Of a stretch of 64,000 nucleotides of DNA, positions 52,053-61,326 are shown piece after piece (position 1 is the first letter of the stretch; each line of letters begins with the position of its first letter). This DNA comes from CAVRXQ01 sp963831155 (GTDB lineage Bacteria > Actinomycetota > Acidimicrobiia > Acidimicrobiales > Bog-793): positions 434,001 to 498,000 of the forward strand of contig CAWHOY010000008.1 in NCBI GenBank assembly GCA_963831155.1, written 5' to 3'. The position numbers were made by a program, and so were the translations under genes. The notes below the pieces were generated by a model. It saw only the letters and a program-made list of their open reading frames with translations. It was not told where the DNA came from and ran no database searches.

Positions 52053-55000
52053 CTACGGATGCGTGGCGTGTTGGGGCGGTCGTTGTGCGAGGGCTTCAAG
52101 CACGAGCTCGATCGCTCGGTCGAGCTGAGGATCTCTGTCCGTGACCCAGTCCTCTGGGGATATGACTACCTCTTCGTCTGGGGCGACACCATGGTTTTCG
52201 ACTTCCCATCCCGAGTCGTTGAACCAGAACGCGTACTCGGGCTGGGTCGTGATCGTCCCATCGGCGAGCTTCAGCTGAGGCGCGATCCCGATTACCCCGC
52301 CCCACGTGCGGGTGCCGACGACCGGTCCCAGGCGGAGCGACCTGAACGCCTGGGCAAAGATGTCGCCGTCCGAACCCGCCCACTCGTCGGCGATCGCCAC
52401 CATCGGTCCGGCAATCGACGCCTCGGGATATCCCACCGCGGCGCGCCATCTGGAGATGTCTTCGCCGATACGCGGAATCGCGATCTTCGCGAGGAGAAGC
52501 GCGGAGACGTGCCCTCCCCCGTTGTGTCGGACATCGACGACGAGTGCGTCGCGCTCGCCTTCGGCGAGGTGGGCACGATGGAACTCGGAAAACCCGGGAG
52601 AGCCCATGTCAGGAATGTGCACGTAGCCGACCCTGCCGTCGGTGCGCTCGTGAACGACGGCACGGTTCTTCTGGACCCATTCGCGATATCGGCCCGGTAC
52701 CTCGCTCTTCAGGGCGCGCACGACCACGTGGCGTGGACTCGACTCGGTTCGCCCGGCAACGACGATCTCGACGTCCTGTCCCGCCTGATTGACGAGCGCA
52801 GATCCAGGCGGACGATTGCGACTGAGCTGCTGTCCGTTGATCGCCAAGATGGCGTCGCCCTCGGTGATATTCGCACCGGGCTCTATGAGCGGGCTTGCCG
52901 AGTCCGGATCCCAACTATCCGCCTTCACGATGTGACCAACGCGCCACGCCTCAGCGGTCGTGTCGAAATAGAAATCAGCTCCGAGCCTGCCCATCTGCCA
53001 TTGCGGTGGCTGGCGTCGATCGCCTCCAAGCTCGTACGCGTGGCTCGTCCCGAGTTCGCCCTGCATCTCCCAGAGCAGATCTGAAAGTTCGGCACGAGTC
53101 GAGACACGCTCTACCAGCGGCAGGTACAGGACGAGGACTCGCGCCCAATCGATCCCCAAGAGTCCCGGATCCCAAAAGTGGTCGCGCTGGAGCCGCCACG
53201 CTTCTTTGAACATTTGCCTCCACTCCGCACCCGGGTCCACCTCGACGCGCACTCGGCTGAGGTCCAACCACCCGCTTTGTCGCCCTGGGTTATCGCGATC
53301 GGTGTCCTCAGGCGGTTTCTTGCCGGGGACCATCGCCCGCAGTCCTTTGGCGTTGCGTACGACGAGCGTCGAGCCATCTCTTGCGACCGAGAAATCGCGA
53401 ACGTCAGAGAGGATGACCTCATGACGTCGCTCGACGAGGTCATACGACTCGAGCGAGCGCCCACCACGTTGGTCGCGATTGGTCCAGTCCGTCCCGAGAG
53501 TGCCGCGAACCGGCTCAGCGAGCAACAACATCTTTTGCCCGATGATCTCGAGGCGCAGATACCGAGCCTCGGGTGCCTCGACGACTTGGACACGATCGGA
53601 GATGTCGGCGGAGTCGATGCGAATGGACGGGACAAAATCGCGGTCACCTTCGGAAGCAGACTTTTCTTCGGTCGATCCCGAGCTGTCACTCTTCTCCGCT
53701 TGCGACATGCTTCGCGGCGGCGAACGAAGCGGCGATCGCTCGTCAGCGTGCAACGTCACGACGTAGGGTCGAACGCCCTTGGGGAAGCCATACGTGAAAA
53801 CGACGCCGTCCGGAACGGGGTCAAAGACGCGCTTCGACAAGAACGCCAACCACTTCCCGCTCGGATCGAAGCGCGGTTGGAAGTCAAAGAACTGCGGCGC
53901 GGTGACTTGGATCGGCGCGCCGCCGCTTGACGCGCAGATCCGAATCGAACTGGTGCGGTCGCTTTCGGGATAGGAGTACGCGACGTACGCGCTATCGGGC
54001 GACCAAGTGAGGTCGACGATCCAACCTGCCGAACTTTCGTCGATCGTGTGCGCCGATCCGTCAGCCACGTCGACCACGACCAAACGCCGGTCGAGCGTGG
54101 CCAGTGCGAGCTTTGTCCCGTCGGGCGACGCTGCGAGATCGACCAGATTGGAAACTCCGTCGACCTGTAGAACCCGAGCCTCGCTGCCATCGACCGGGTA
54201 CAGCTCGAGACGGTCTTCGCCCCCGTCGTCTGAAAGCGTCACGATGTCGCCGTCCTCGCCGCACCAGCGGCTCAGGCGATATCTGACGCCTTGAGGTTTG
54301 CCGAGCTGTCGGACGGCGCCTTCGAACAAGTCCATGACAACGGGCTTGGTCCGCACGGTGAGGACGATCGAGCGACCGTGTGGGCTGACCGACAAGCCGG
54401 TCAAATTCGCCTCGGCGTCGACGAAACGCCGGGAGCGTTGGGGACGCGAGCCATTTTGCACAATCTCGATCCGCGACGTTTGATCGGCGCTCGGATCGAA
54501 CAACCAGATGTCGGCACCTTGCTGGTAAACGATGCGCCGTCCGTCGGTCGAGGCCCATCTCGCAAAGAAGTCGTCATGGCGTGTGTGCTGAACAAGATCT
54601 GACCCCGAGAGGGTCGCCGAGTACAGATTGGAGATGCCGCCGTGATCCGAAAGGAAATAGACCCGCCCGTGGACGAGCATCGGACAAACGAGGTTCCCGG
54701 CAAGATCGGTGAACAGCTGCCGCCAGCTCGCGCCCTCGTCGGCGCGCGCCCATACCTGTCCCGCCGTGCCCCCCCGATACCGCTTCCACCACGCTGGATC
54801 GCCGCCGTTGCGCCCAAGAACCATGGCGCCACCAGCACCGAAACCGAGCGCGCTCACAGGCCCATAAGGCAAACGCTCCGGCGGCGCGCCATCGAGCGGA
54901 ATCGAATATGCCCAGGTGCGATCGCCACCGTGACGCCCCGAACGACTGATAAAGGGTTGGTCGTAAGCGCTCGTCGCGCACACGTTGCCCTCGGGCGTCC

Positions 55001-55334
55001 ATCCGGCGACGGTTTCGATGCCGAGATACGTAAGACGCGCGAGCGAGCCACCCGAAGCCGAGACGCAGTACGCCTCTTTGTCGCCCGACTCCTGACCGAC
55101 AAAGGCGATCAATGTGCCGTCGGGTGAATAGGCCGGGTTCGAGATGTCTGAGACGCTGACGGTCAATCTCGACGCTGCCCCGCCGATCGCGTCGACGACC
55201 CAAAGATCGTCCTCGGAGACGAAACAGACTCGATCACCGAAGATCGTCGGGTGATGCAGGTAGCCGCGGAGCCGGTCCGGCCATCCCGCTGTGTCGGTCG
55301 CTCGAAACGCTGAATCGCGTTGCAATTCGGACAT
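52053..55334 (-). CDS. Tricorn protease
   Basis: The 1093-residue protein has beta-propeller repeats in the first 600 residues, for example NPAYSPDGTLIAFVGQESGD, and VSPHGRSIVLT and LTWSPDSAYVAYS. A tricorn C-terminal half follows with the PDZ domain, the histidine in ELGTSHAYELGG and a catalytic serine in IADEWAGSDGDIFAQAF. NHGVAPDEEV near the end supplies the acidic residue of the tetrad. It would degrade peptides downstream of the proteasome or other proteases in the cytosol. ATG 55334 lies a few codons into a longer reading frame. No tricorn factor gene is adjacent. Confidence 0.9.
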   Translation of the reverse strand: MSELQRDSAFRATDTAGWPDRLRGYLHHPTIFGDRVCFVSEDDLWVVDAIGGAASRLTVSVSDISNPAYSPDGTLIAFVGQESGDKEAYCVSASGGSLARLTYLGIETVAGWTPEGNVCATSAYDQPFISRSGRHGGDRTWAYSIPLDGAPPERLPYGPVSALGFGAGGAMVLGRNGGDPAWWKRYRGGTAGQVWARADEGASWRQLFTDLAGNLVCPMLVHGRVYFLSDHGGISNLYSATLSGSDLVQHTRHDDFFARWASTDGRRIVYQQGADIWLFDPSADQTSRIEIVQNGSRPQRSRRFVDAEANLTGLSVSPHGRSIVLTVRTKPVVMDLFEGAVRQLGKPQGVRYRLSRWCGEDGDIVTLSDDGGEDRLELYPVDGSEARVLQVDGVSNLVDLAASPDGTKLALATLDRRLVVVDVADGSAHTIDESSAGWIVDLTWSPDSAYVAYSYPESDRTSSIRICASSGGAPIQVTAPQFFDFQPRFDPSGKWLAFLSKRVFDPVPDGVVFTYGFPKGVRPYVVTLHADERSPLRSPPRSMSQAEKSDSSGSTEEKSASEGDRDFVPSIRIDSADISDRVQVVEAPEARYLRLEIIGQKMLLLAEPVRGTLGTDWTNRDQRGGRSLESYDLVERRHEVILSDVRDFSVARDGSTLVVRNAKGLRAMVPGKKPPEDTDRDNPGRQSGWLDLSRVRVEVDPGAEWRQMFKEAWRLQRDHFWDPGLLGIDWARVLVLYLPLVERVSTRAELSDLLWEMQGELGTSHAYELGGDRRQPPQWQMGRLGADFYFDTTAEAWRVGHIVKADSWDPDSASPLIEPGANITEGDAILAINGQQLSRNRPPGSALVNQAGQDVEIVVAGRTESSPRHVVVRALKSEVPGRYREWVQKNRAVVHERTDGRVGYVHIPDMGSPGFSEFHRAHLAEGERDALVVDVRHNGGGHVSALLLAKIAIPRIGEDISRWRAAVGYPEASIAGPMVAIADEWAGSDGDIFAQAFRSLRLGPVVGTRTWGGVIGIAPQLKLADGTITTQPEYAFWFNDSGWEVENHGVAPDEEVVISPEDWVTDRDPQLDRAIELVLEALAQRPPQHATHP

Positions 55335-55815
55335 ACGCACGACGCTAACCACCTGTTTTCCTGGGTGTCAGAGCGTTACCGGCGTCCATCGAGCGAACCT
55401 TGAGCTCCGGTTGGCAGGGGAACCCGTCGTCGTCCTGATTGGGCTGCACTCGGGAAACGCGAAGGTTGACGCAGGTGACTTTTTCGGGCGCACCGTTGTC
55501 GTCGCCGCACGCATCGCGGAAGCCGCCGCTGGCGGGAGATCTTGGCGTCTCAGGCGGTCGAGGACGGTTTGAACGGAGCGTTCCCAGTCGGCACGTCGCG
55601 ATCGATCTCAGCGAAGGGAATCGCCGGTCGACTCAACGTCTTCCCGGTGGTCTGGACATATCTCTCTAAGGGGATGGTCAGTCCTCGACGGGTATAACCG
55701 ACACGAACCGGCGTTCTGTGGCGCGAAAGACCTCAGGTCGCTCTCGGCATTATGGGGTGGTCTGGGCTGGCACCGTCTAGGTGGGTCCGCCGGGCCGCCT
55801 CTTATCCTCTTGGGG
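55335..55815. other. Gene-free stretch
   Basis: Small reading frames in this 480-base gap have no coding-like features. The gap lies between two divergent genes and should contain both promoters. I see no clear repeat or hairpin of interest. Confidence 0.45.
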
Positions 55816-56631
55816 ATGGATCGCTCTCCACCGGAGATCGTGCGGCACTACGAGATGATCGAAGAAGGCCGTCGTATCACCGAGGGTCTGGGGCAGTTAG
55901 AGCTGCTCCGGACGCAGGAGGTGCTTGGCCGGTATTTGCCGGCCACTCCGAGCGCGATCCTCGATATCGGCGGTGCCACGGGAGTTCACGCTTCGTGGCT
56001 CGCTTCCCAGCGACACAGCATTCATGTCGTGGACCCGATGCCCCAGCACATAGAAGCCGCCTCGCGCCTAGAAGGATCGCCAGGTCGCATTACTGCCGAA
56101 CTTGGTGACGCCAGGGACCTACCAGTTGCCGACGATGCGTTCGACGCTGTCCTGCTTTTTGGCCCCCTCTATCACCTCGTCGAGCGTGACGATCGGCTCC
56201 TAGCCTGGGCCGAGGCCAAGCGTGTCGTTCGTTCCGGAGGGTTCATCTTCGCTGCGGCTATCTCTCGGTTCGCCTCGCTGTTCGACGGCCTTGCTCGTGG
56301 TTATCTCTTCGATCCGGAGTTCAGGCAGATCGTCGAACGCGACCTGCGTGAAGGGCAGCACCGGAACCCCAGAGATACTCCGCATTGGTTCACGACGGCG
56401 TACTTCCACCACCCCGATGACCTCAGAGAAGAGGCCGAGACCGCCGGTGTCCAAGTGGTCGAAGTGGTGGGGGTCGAAGGCTTGGCGAGTTGGCTCCCTC
56501 AGCTCAACGAGCGCTGGTCCACACCCGAGGAAAGGGAGGCGATCCTCTTCTCGGCACGCTCCGTAGAATCAGAGCCGTCGCTCATTGGGCTGAGTGCTCA
56601 CCTGATCGCCGTAACGCGCACGAACCGTTAG
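55816..56631 (+). CDS. SAM-dependent methyltransferase
   Basis: The 271-residue protein has the SAM-binding motif AILDIGGATGVHASWLASQ near residue 47, HVVDPMPQHIEAA and LPVADDAFDAVLLFGPLYHL, a typical class I Methyltransf_11 layout. A second half with AAAISRFASLFDGLARGY suggests a small-molecule substrate. ATG 55816 is the start, preceded by GGGG. It is not related in detail to the methyltransferase at 48.6 kb. It is a single gene in the accessory region. Confidence 0.85.
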   Translation: MDRSPPEIVRHYEMIEEGRRITEGLGQLELLRTQEVLGRYLPATPSAILDIGGATGVHASWLASQRHSIHVVDPMPQHIEAASRLEGSPGRITAELGDARDLPVADDAFDAVLLFGPLYHLVERDDRLLAWAEAKRVVRSGGFIFAAAISRFASLFDGLARGYLFDPEFRQIVERDLREGQHRNPRDTPHWFTTAYFHHPDDLREEAETAGVQVVEVVGVEGLASWLPQLNERWSTPEEREAILFSARSVESEPSLIGLSAHLIAVTRTNR

Positions 56632-56681
56632 CTCATCGTGCTGTCGCGGGGACGTGCCCGCGTCCCGGCGATATCGGGCAG

Positions 56682-57116
56682 TCAGTCGGAGGTTTTGCTC
56701 GGCACGAAGGACATGTCCCTCAGACGCAGTGGGTGTTCTGGCCTCAGACTGACAAGCCTCGTCGTTCCGTCATCGAAGGCATCGCGAAAGCGGCTGTCCC
56801 ACCGTTCGAAGTCAGGCCCTAGGTACTTCGCAATCTTCCGTTTCGCGAGTTCGGCGTCAAGCGGATGAACGACTGCGCGCCCGACGACCGTTAAGGCGAG
56901 GACTTCCCCAGTCCCAAGGTCGCACGTGTCGATGCTCATCGCGACGCGGGAGTCGTTCGAGAGCAACTCACCGAGGCGCGAGTATGAGGAGCCTGTCAAC
57001 CACCAGAACGTTCCGTCCTCATAGAGGAACCAGATCGGCCGAACCGTTGGTCCATGCGGACCGTTCACCGCCAATCGCGCAACGAGCGGACGGGAAAGAA
57101 ACTCATCAACGTCCAT
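56682..57116 (-). CDS. PPOX-class (pyridoxamine 5'-phosphate oxidase-like) flavoprotein
   Basis: The 144-residue protein has a split-barrel flavin-binding fold. DVDEFLSRPLVARLAVNGP opens it, TVRPIWFLYEDGTFWWLTGS forms the central strands, and VGRAVVHP comes later. Related small actinobacterial proteins use FMN or F420, and the cofactor cannot be decided here. ATG 57116 is the start of the conserved domain. The longer upstream frame is of poor composition. It is divergent from the kinase gene by about 50 bases. Confidence 0.78.
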   Translation of the reverse strand: MDVDEFLSRPLVARLAVNGPHGPTVRPIWFLYEDGTFWWLTGSSYSRLGELLSNDSRVAMSIDTCDLGTGEVLALTVVGRAVVHPLDAELAKRKIAKYLGPDFERWDSRFRDAFDDGTTRLVSLRPEHPLRLRDMSFVPSKTSD

Positions 57117-57169
57117 GGCGATGACCGTAGCGGTGGCGAAACCGGCGTTCAGGGGCGCGCCGGAGGAAG

Positions 57170-58048
57170 ATGGTGTCGATGTCCTCTCGCGCTCTCCCGG
57201 ATCGTCTCGTTGCAGAAGTTGAGAAATCGGGATACGGCGAGTGGCTAGAAGCACTGCCGACGCTCATCGACAAGATCGAAACTTCCTGGTCGCTTGAGGT
57301 GGGTGAGCCATTTCAGCCAGGCGGCCAGACCGCTTGGGTAGCTCCAGTTCGCGACGCAAACCGCACTGAACTGGTTCTGAAGGTGGTGCGTCGTCACTGG
57401 GAAGCCGAGAACGAACCCGAAGGACTGCACGAGTGGGACGGGAACGGCGCTATCCAGCTGCATCGCTCGGAGAGGTTCGATGGCTCGGTCGCGATGCTTC
57501 TCGAGCGATGCGCGCCAGGAACCCCCTTGTCAACCCGACCTGAGACGGATCAAGACATCGTCATCGCTGTCCTTCTACGTCGTCTCTGGATCGAGCCGGT
57601 TTCGGACTGTTTTCGTCCGCTCAAGTTCATGTGCGACCGCTGGGCCGACGGGTTCGAACGGAAGCTCGCATCCGGCAGAGTGCGGATTGATGACGGGCTC
57701 GCGCGCGAAGGCATTGCGCTTTTTCGTGCACTACCCGAGAGCGCTGTGCTGAAGGTGCTGCTGTGTACGGACTTGCACGCAGAGAACGTGTTGGCGGCGG
57801 AAAGGGAACCCTGGCTCGTCATCGATCCGAAGCCATTCGTCGGCGATCCGAGCTACGACGTGCTCCAGCACTTGCTCAATTGTCCCGAGCGACTGCGATC
57901 CGATCCAGGCGGTCTCGTGCAGCGGATGGCAGACCTCGTTGGTCTTGACGCAGACCGCATTCTTCTTTGGCTGTTCGCTCGGTGTGTTCAGGAGTCGCCT
58001 GAAAGACCTGAACTCGTCGAGGTCGCTCGTGACATTGCCCCTGCATAA
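57170..58048 (+). CDS. Aminoglycoside/hydroxyurea phosphotransferase (APH(6)-type)
   Basis: The 292-residue kinase matches the streptomycin 6-kinase/hydroxyurea family. It has AWVAPVRDANRTELVLKVV with the ATP lysine, VAMLLERCAPGTPLS, a catalytic loop CTDLHAENVLAA and the metal-binding DPKPFVGDPSYDVLQ. It would phosphorylate an aminoglycoside or related sugar alcohol. ATG 57170 lies right after GGAGGAAG, so GTG 57173 or ATG 57179 may be the real start. It is a single gene; resistance would need testing. Confidence 0.82.
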   Translation: MVSMSSRALPDRLVAEVEKSGYGEWLEALPTLIDKIETSWSLEVGEPFQPGGQTAWVAPVRDANRTELVLKVVRRHWEAENEPEGLHEWDGNGAIQLHRSERFDGSVAMLLERCAPGTPLSTRPETDQDIVIAVLLRRLWIEPVSDCFRPLKFMCDRWADGFERKLASGRVRIDDGLAREGIALFRALPESAVLKVLLCTDLHAENVLAAEREPWLVIDPKPFVGDPSYDVLQHLLNCPERLRSDPGGLVQRMADLVGLDADRILLWLFARCVQESPERPELVEVARDIAPA

Positions 58049-58287
58049 CCGGCGTTTCGGGGCATCATGGGTCGCTGCTCGGTTGAACATTTAGTGACAC
58101 CCACCGAAGGCACGCTGCGAGTGAGAGCGGATCCAGGTTGGGGTTCGCGTCGAAGGACCGACTTCAACAATCTTCGACTGGCGGCTTCAGCCTTGGGGTC
58201 GTACGAGCTTCGACTTCGACGAGGTGCACGCGATTGAATGTCACGCGCCACGTCGTAAGGCGATTCGGAGCGTCTAGGAGGAATCCA

Positions 58288-58920
58288 GTGGTCGAGGCGA
58301 AGCAAGGACAGGGCCCAAAGACGCACCACGTGCCGATTGGGGTGCTGGCGGTCGGCGTGTCATCGCTGGCTGCGGTGGTCATCGTCTTGTCGGGCGTCAT
58401 CCCGGCAGGGGCGGTGTCCAGCCGGAAGGCATCTGGGGGCAACGGATCCTCCAGCACGATCGTGTCCGGCTACGAGGGCTACTGCGCGCTGCTCAAGTCC
58501 GGGTCGGTGAAGTGCTGGGGTGACAACTCCTATGACCAGCTGGGCGACGGCACGAACGCGTTGCCGACCAAAGTGCCCGTCAGCGTGAAGGGGGTCTCCG
58601 GCGCGACCGAGATCGTGTCCGGCTACGAGGGCTACTGCGCGCTGCTCAAGTCCGGGTCGGTGAAGTGCTGGGGTGACAACTCCTATGACCAGCTCGGCGA
58701 CGGCACGAACGCGTTGCCGACCAAAGTGCCCGTCAGCGTGAAGGGGGTCTCCGACGCGACCGAGATTGTGTCCGGCTACGAGGGCTACTGCGCGCTGCTC
58801 AAGTCCGGGTCGGTGAAGTGCTGGGGTGACAACTCCTATGACCAGCTCGGCGACGGCACGAACGCGTTGCCGACCAAAGTGCCCGTCAGCGTGAAGGGTT
58901 TGACGGGAGTCTCTCCCTAA
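58288..58920 (+). CDS. RCC1-repeat exported protein
   Basis: The 210-residue protein has a basic start, a hydrophobic segment (IGVLAVGVSSLAAVVIVLSG) that serves as a signal or anchor, then a glycine/serine linker and three copies of one 51-residue RCC1-type repeat (YCALLKSGSVKCWGDNSYDQ). Three repeats are too few to close an RCC1 seven-bladed propeller. GTG 58288 follows TAGGAGGAATCCA, a strong ribosome-binding site. The protein ends right after the third repeat, so it may be a truncated form of a longer family member. Confidence 0.82.
   Translation: MVEAKQGQGPKTHHVPIGVLAVGVSSLAAVVIVLSGVIPAGAVSSRKASGGNGSSSTIVSGYEGYCALLKSGSVKCWGDNSYDQLGDGTNALPTKVPVSVKGVSGATEIVSGYEGYCALLKSGSVKCWGDNSYDQLGDGTNALPTKVPVSVKGVSDATEIVSGYEGYCALLKSGSVKCWGDNSYDQLGDGTNALPTKVPVSVKGLTGVSP
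58459..58899 (+). repeat. Three tandem 153-base repeats
   Basis: Units start at 58459, 58612 and 58765; the last is cut short at about 135 bases. Units 1 and 2 differ at only about three positions over their length, for example one base in the CAGCTGGGC/CAGCTCGGC stretch, and near a GGCGCG/GACGCG change. Such near-identity at the nucleotide level means recent duplication or gene conversion and could allow copy-number change. Confidence 0.9.
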
Positions 58921-59137
58921 CAGCACCCGCACCCGCGAACCGCTTGGGTTTCTATGGCCAACTCTGCAAGAACGTCACCGGCCCGGCGATTAGGGATAGG
59001 CGCCTCCATCCGTAACAGGACGCCATGGACCGGTTCGGTCGGCCGCCAAGCGACGGCTGCTTAACAGCTATCGGGGCCGTGCACTGTGCTACGCCGGAGA
59101 AAGGCACGTCGATGGCGAGCGTCGACGGCTCACTCAG

Positions 59138-60406
59138 TTGGTGTCCGGGATGCCTTACATCTGGACTCTTCCAGTTAGCGTCGAACCGTTCGCGTGGGCG
59201 ACGGCCGCCGACGAGTGGCTTCACTGCTTGTCGGGCTGTGCTGCCGAACGGGACGGGGGCATCCGAGTCGCCGGCCACAGATTCGACGAAACGACACGGC
59301 CCTTTATTGAGGTACTGGGAGATCGTCCGGGCGGGGAGCGTTCCAGCACTCTGTTACTTCTGCTCCCGGATAACGAGGGCGTCGCCGTGTACCTGGGCGG
59401 GCGCGCCGAGGGCATCGACGACGAGATCGCCGAGGCATGGGCAGCGGCGGTCGCGTGCGCGACCAATCGCCTGGGGCAGATAACCGAGCACTTCGAGTGG
59501 AGTGCGATCATCGGCGCACGAGGGGAGGGACGGAGCGGCGGTCGCTTCGCTCTGGGTCACCGATTCGAAATCGGAGCGTTCGAGCTATCACCTGCTGGTC
59601 GCCCACTCACACAGGTGAATCGCAATATCGTCGCGCCGTCGCTGAACTCGGCAAGCACCCATCACTCATGGCCAGTCGTGGTTCGCGGTCGTCACTCAGG
59701 ATTCAACTGGGCCGCAGCCAACAAGCGAGCAGCATTCGATCTGCGCCGGCTCTGCGCGTTGCTTTCGCTGGACGTGGAGTACCACACCTGGTCTGTTCTC
59801 GAAGCTCCCGTGCCACTCGCGTGGGGCGAACGGTGCGTGCCTGAGCGCGGTTATCCCTTCTACTCCGCTTCGCCAAGGGGAACCTTTGCGGAACCTCCGA
59901 GCGAACCCGAGAGTCTGTGGGAACCCTCGGGTTGGTTGCCCCAGGCCTGGGTCGTAATGATGCAGCGCCCCTGGCTGGCTAACGCCGTCGTCATGCACCA
60001 CGAGGGACAGCTCACCGACGAAGAGCACCCTTCGCTGGCGCACGTCGCGTACGTCAGCGCGGTCGAAGCGATCTCAAATCACCTCTTCGACGAGGAGCGC
60101 TGCGAGCAGTGCGGAGCGCACCTGAATGTCGCGGCGCGATTTCGCGCGACTCTCCAGCTCGTACTCGACCCCGTTCAGGCGGCGCGTCTGGCGGCTTCCT
60201 ACGGCAACCGTTCGACGAGCGTTCACCAGGGTCGCCTTCATGGGAGCGACAACGCGCCCGGGTTTTTTGGCTTCGCCTGGAACGACCCGCAGCGAGATTT
60301 CGATTACCAGGTGGTCCTCGGAATGCGCTCTGCTAGCAGGGCCCTGCTTGTGCTCGCGTTACAGGGAGGCTTACCAGCGCGCACGCGTTTCTCGCCAGCA
60401 GAATAA
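59138..60406 (+). CDS. Hypothetical protein with C-terminal HEPN-like domain
   Basis: The 422-residue protein has no domain I recognise in its first 290 residues. The last 120 contain AVEAISNHLF, a CxxC pair (CEQCGAH) and a helical end with R358-S-T-S-V-H363. Rx4H is the HEPN RNase signature and the layout fits the ApeA-type HEPN group. HEPN proteins often act as RNA-cutting toxins or abortive-infection effectors. The start is uncertain: TTG 59138, GTG 59141 or ATG 59150. It stands alone, with no obvious antitoxin next to it. Confidence 0.6.
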   Translation: MVSGMPYIWTLPVSVEPFAWATAADEWLHCLSGCAAERDGGIRVAGHRFDETTRPFIEVLGDRPGGERSSTLLLLLPDNEGVAVYLGGRAEGIDDEIAEAWAAAVACATNRLGQITEHFEWSAIIGARGEGRSGGRFALGHRFEIGAFELSPAGRPLTQVNRNIVAPSLNSASTHHSWPVVVRGRHSGFNWAAANKRAAFDLRRLCALLSLDVEYHTWSVLEAPVPLAWGERCVPERGYPFYSASPRGTFAEPPSEPESLWEPSGWLPQAWVVMMQRPWLANAVVMHHEGQLTDEEHPSLAHVAYVSAVEAISNHLFDEERCEQCGAHLNVAARFRATLQLVLDPVQAARLAASYGNRSTSVHQGRLHGSDNAPGFFGFAWNDPQRDFDYQVVLGMRSASRALLVLALQGGLPARTRFSPAE

Positions 60407-60542
60407 TCGCGGCGGAGACAGCGGCCGACGCGTGGCAGAAGTGCCGAACGGCGTCGCACTCAGCCGGCGGTCTGGGACGCGCTGATGGACGGTCAAGTCC
60501 GCGCGTTTGGGGACGATTTGCGACGACCTTGATAATGGTCAT

Positions 60543-60840
60543 ATGCCAACGGCCGAGGCCACATACGTGGAGCTTGTCGAGTTGGTGGAGCTTGCCCAAG
60601 CAAGTTCTCCTGTACGGATTCGCGTCGCGGTTGACGGTCGCGACGGGGCTGGCAAAACGACCTTTGCAGACAGGCTTGCGACCGTGGTGAGGGCGATGGG
60701 CCACGAGGTCTACCGAGCTGGTATCGACGATTGGCACCTTCCGGCAAAAGTCCGTTACCAACGAGGTCGCGAAAGTGCAGAGGGCTACTACCTCGACGCG
60801 TTCGACTTCGAGGGCGTCACACGCTCGTGGCTATTCGCTC
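60543..60840 (+). pseudogene. Truncated uridine kinase-like gene
   Basis: The frame from ATG 60543 codes for the first 95 or so residues of a uridine kinase. These include P-loop VAVDGRDGAGKTTFADRLA and a DDWHLPAKVRYQRGRES segment followed by GYYLDAFDFEGV. After about 60840 the frame carries unrelated residues. A different frame has a short piece resembling the next expected part (RPYRRV), and then stops. The remaining half of the enzyme is missing, so this is a broken gene. Confidence 0.7.
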
Positions 60841-60869
60841 GCCGACACGCCCCTACCGCCGGGTCTGCG

Positions 60870-61085
60870 CTAGAGAACTCCGGTACCCGATGGTGTTTCT
60901 CTCTGGGTGAAAGGTCCTCGACTTGTTGGCTCATCACCCCCGCCGTGCCCGACGGGAACCACGATGAAAAACGGTGCCTCTCCAATCGCCTCATAGGTTC
61001 CCTCGATGCCGTGGAGTCCCGTGAGCGCGGCGAGTGCGGCGTCGACGCTGCCGGTCGGGCCAATCACCGACCACAGAACGGGTGG
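60870..61085 (-). pseudogene. Unidentified gene remnant with coding-like composition
   Basis: On the minus strand an open frame runs from about 61085 (PPVLWSVIGPTGSVDAALAAL) through LHGIEGTYEAIGEAPFFIVV to PVGHGG, with high third-position GC, as real genes here have. It starts within the edge of the structured repeat and breaks off after PVGHGGG. I do not recognise the family. It is probably a fragment rather than a complete small gene. Confidence 0.3.
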
Positions 61086-61086
61086 T

Positions 61087-61220
61087 CATTACTACTTTCG
61101 TAACTACAACTGCGCGTAACTTCGCCAAACTTGATGGCTCGGAGCGGATGAGAGCTCCAGCTCCACGCTCCGACACGGACGAGGTGTCACGCCAAAGACG
61201 GTGGTGCTCGCCCTCATAAT
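61087..61220 (+). repeat. Structured 134-base repeat, copy A
   Basis: This sequence has a diverged second copy at 63788-63920. Both begin CATTACTACTTTCG and both end GTGCTCGCCCTCATAAT. It contains a stem GGAGC/GCTCC around GGATGAGA and a second stem GACAC/GTGTC around GGACGAG. It lies upstream of the OLD-family gene, ending 106 bases before the start. No protein product is credible. Confidence 0.8.
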
Positions 61221-61326
61221 GCGAAGATTGCGATCGGCAGTTTGATCGTGAGGTTGGCGATTCGACCAGCCACCGCCAACCGGTCAGGCCCGTCCCCTGG
61301 AATCGTGAATCAGGCATTCTGAAGGA

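Noticed and set aside
55752..56108. A plus-strand frame of 118 codons before the second methyltransferase.
   Set aside because: It overlaps the methyltransferase in another frame and has no recognisable features.
48028..60515. Similar GCGTTTCGGGG-like strings near 48030, 58050 and 60503, considered as recombination core sites.
   Set aside because: The matches are short, GC-rich and differ at several positions, and the flanks do not align.
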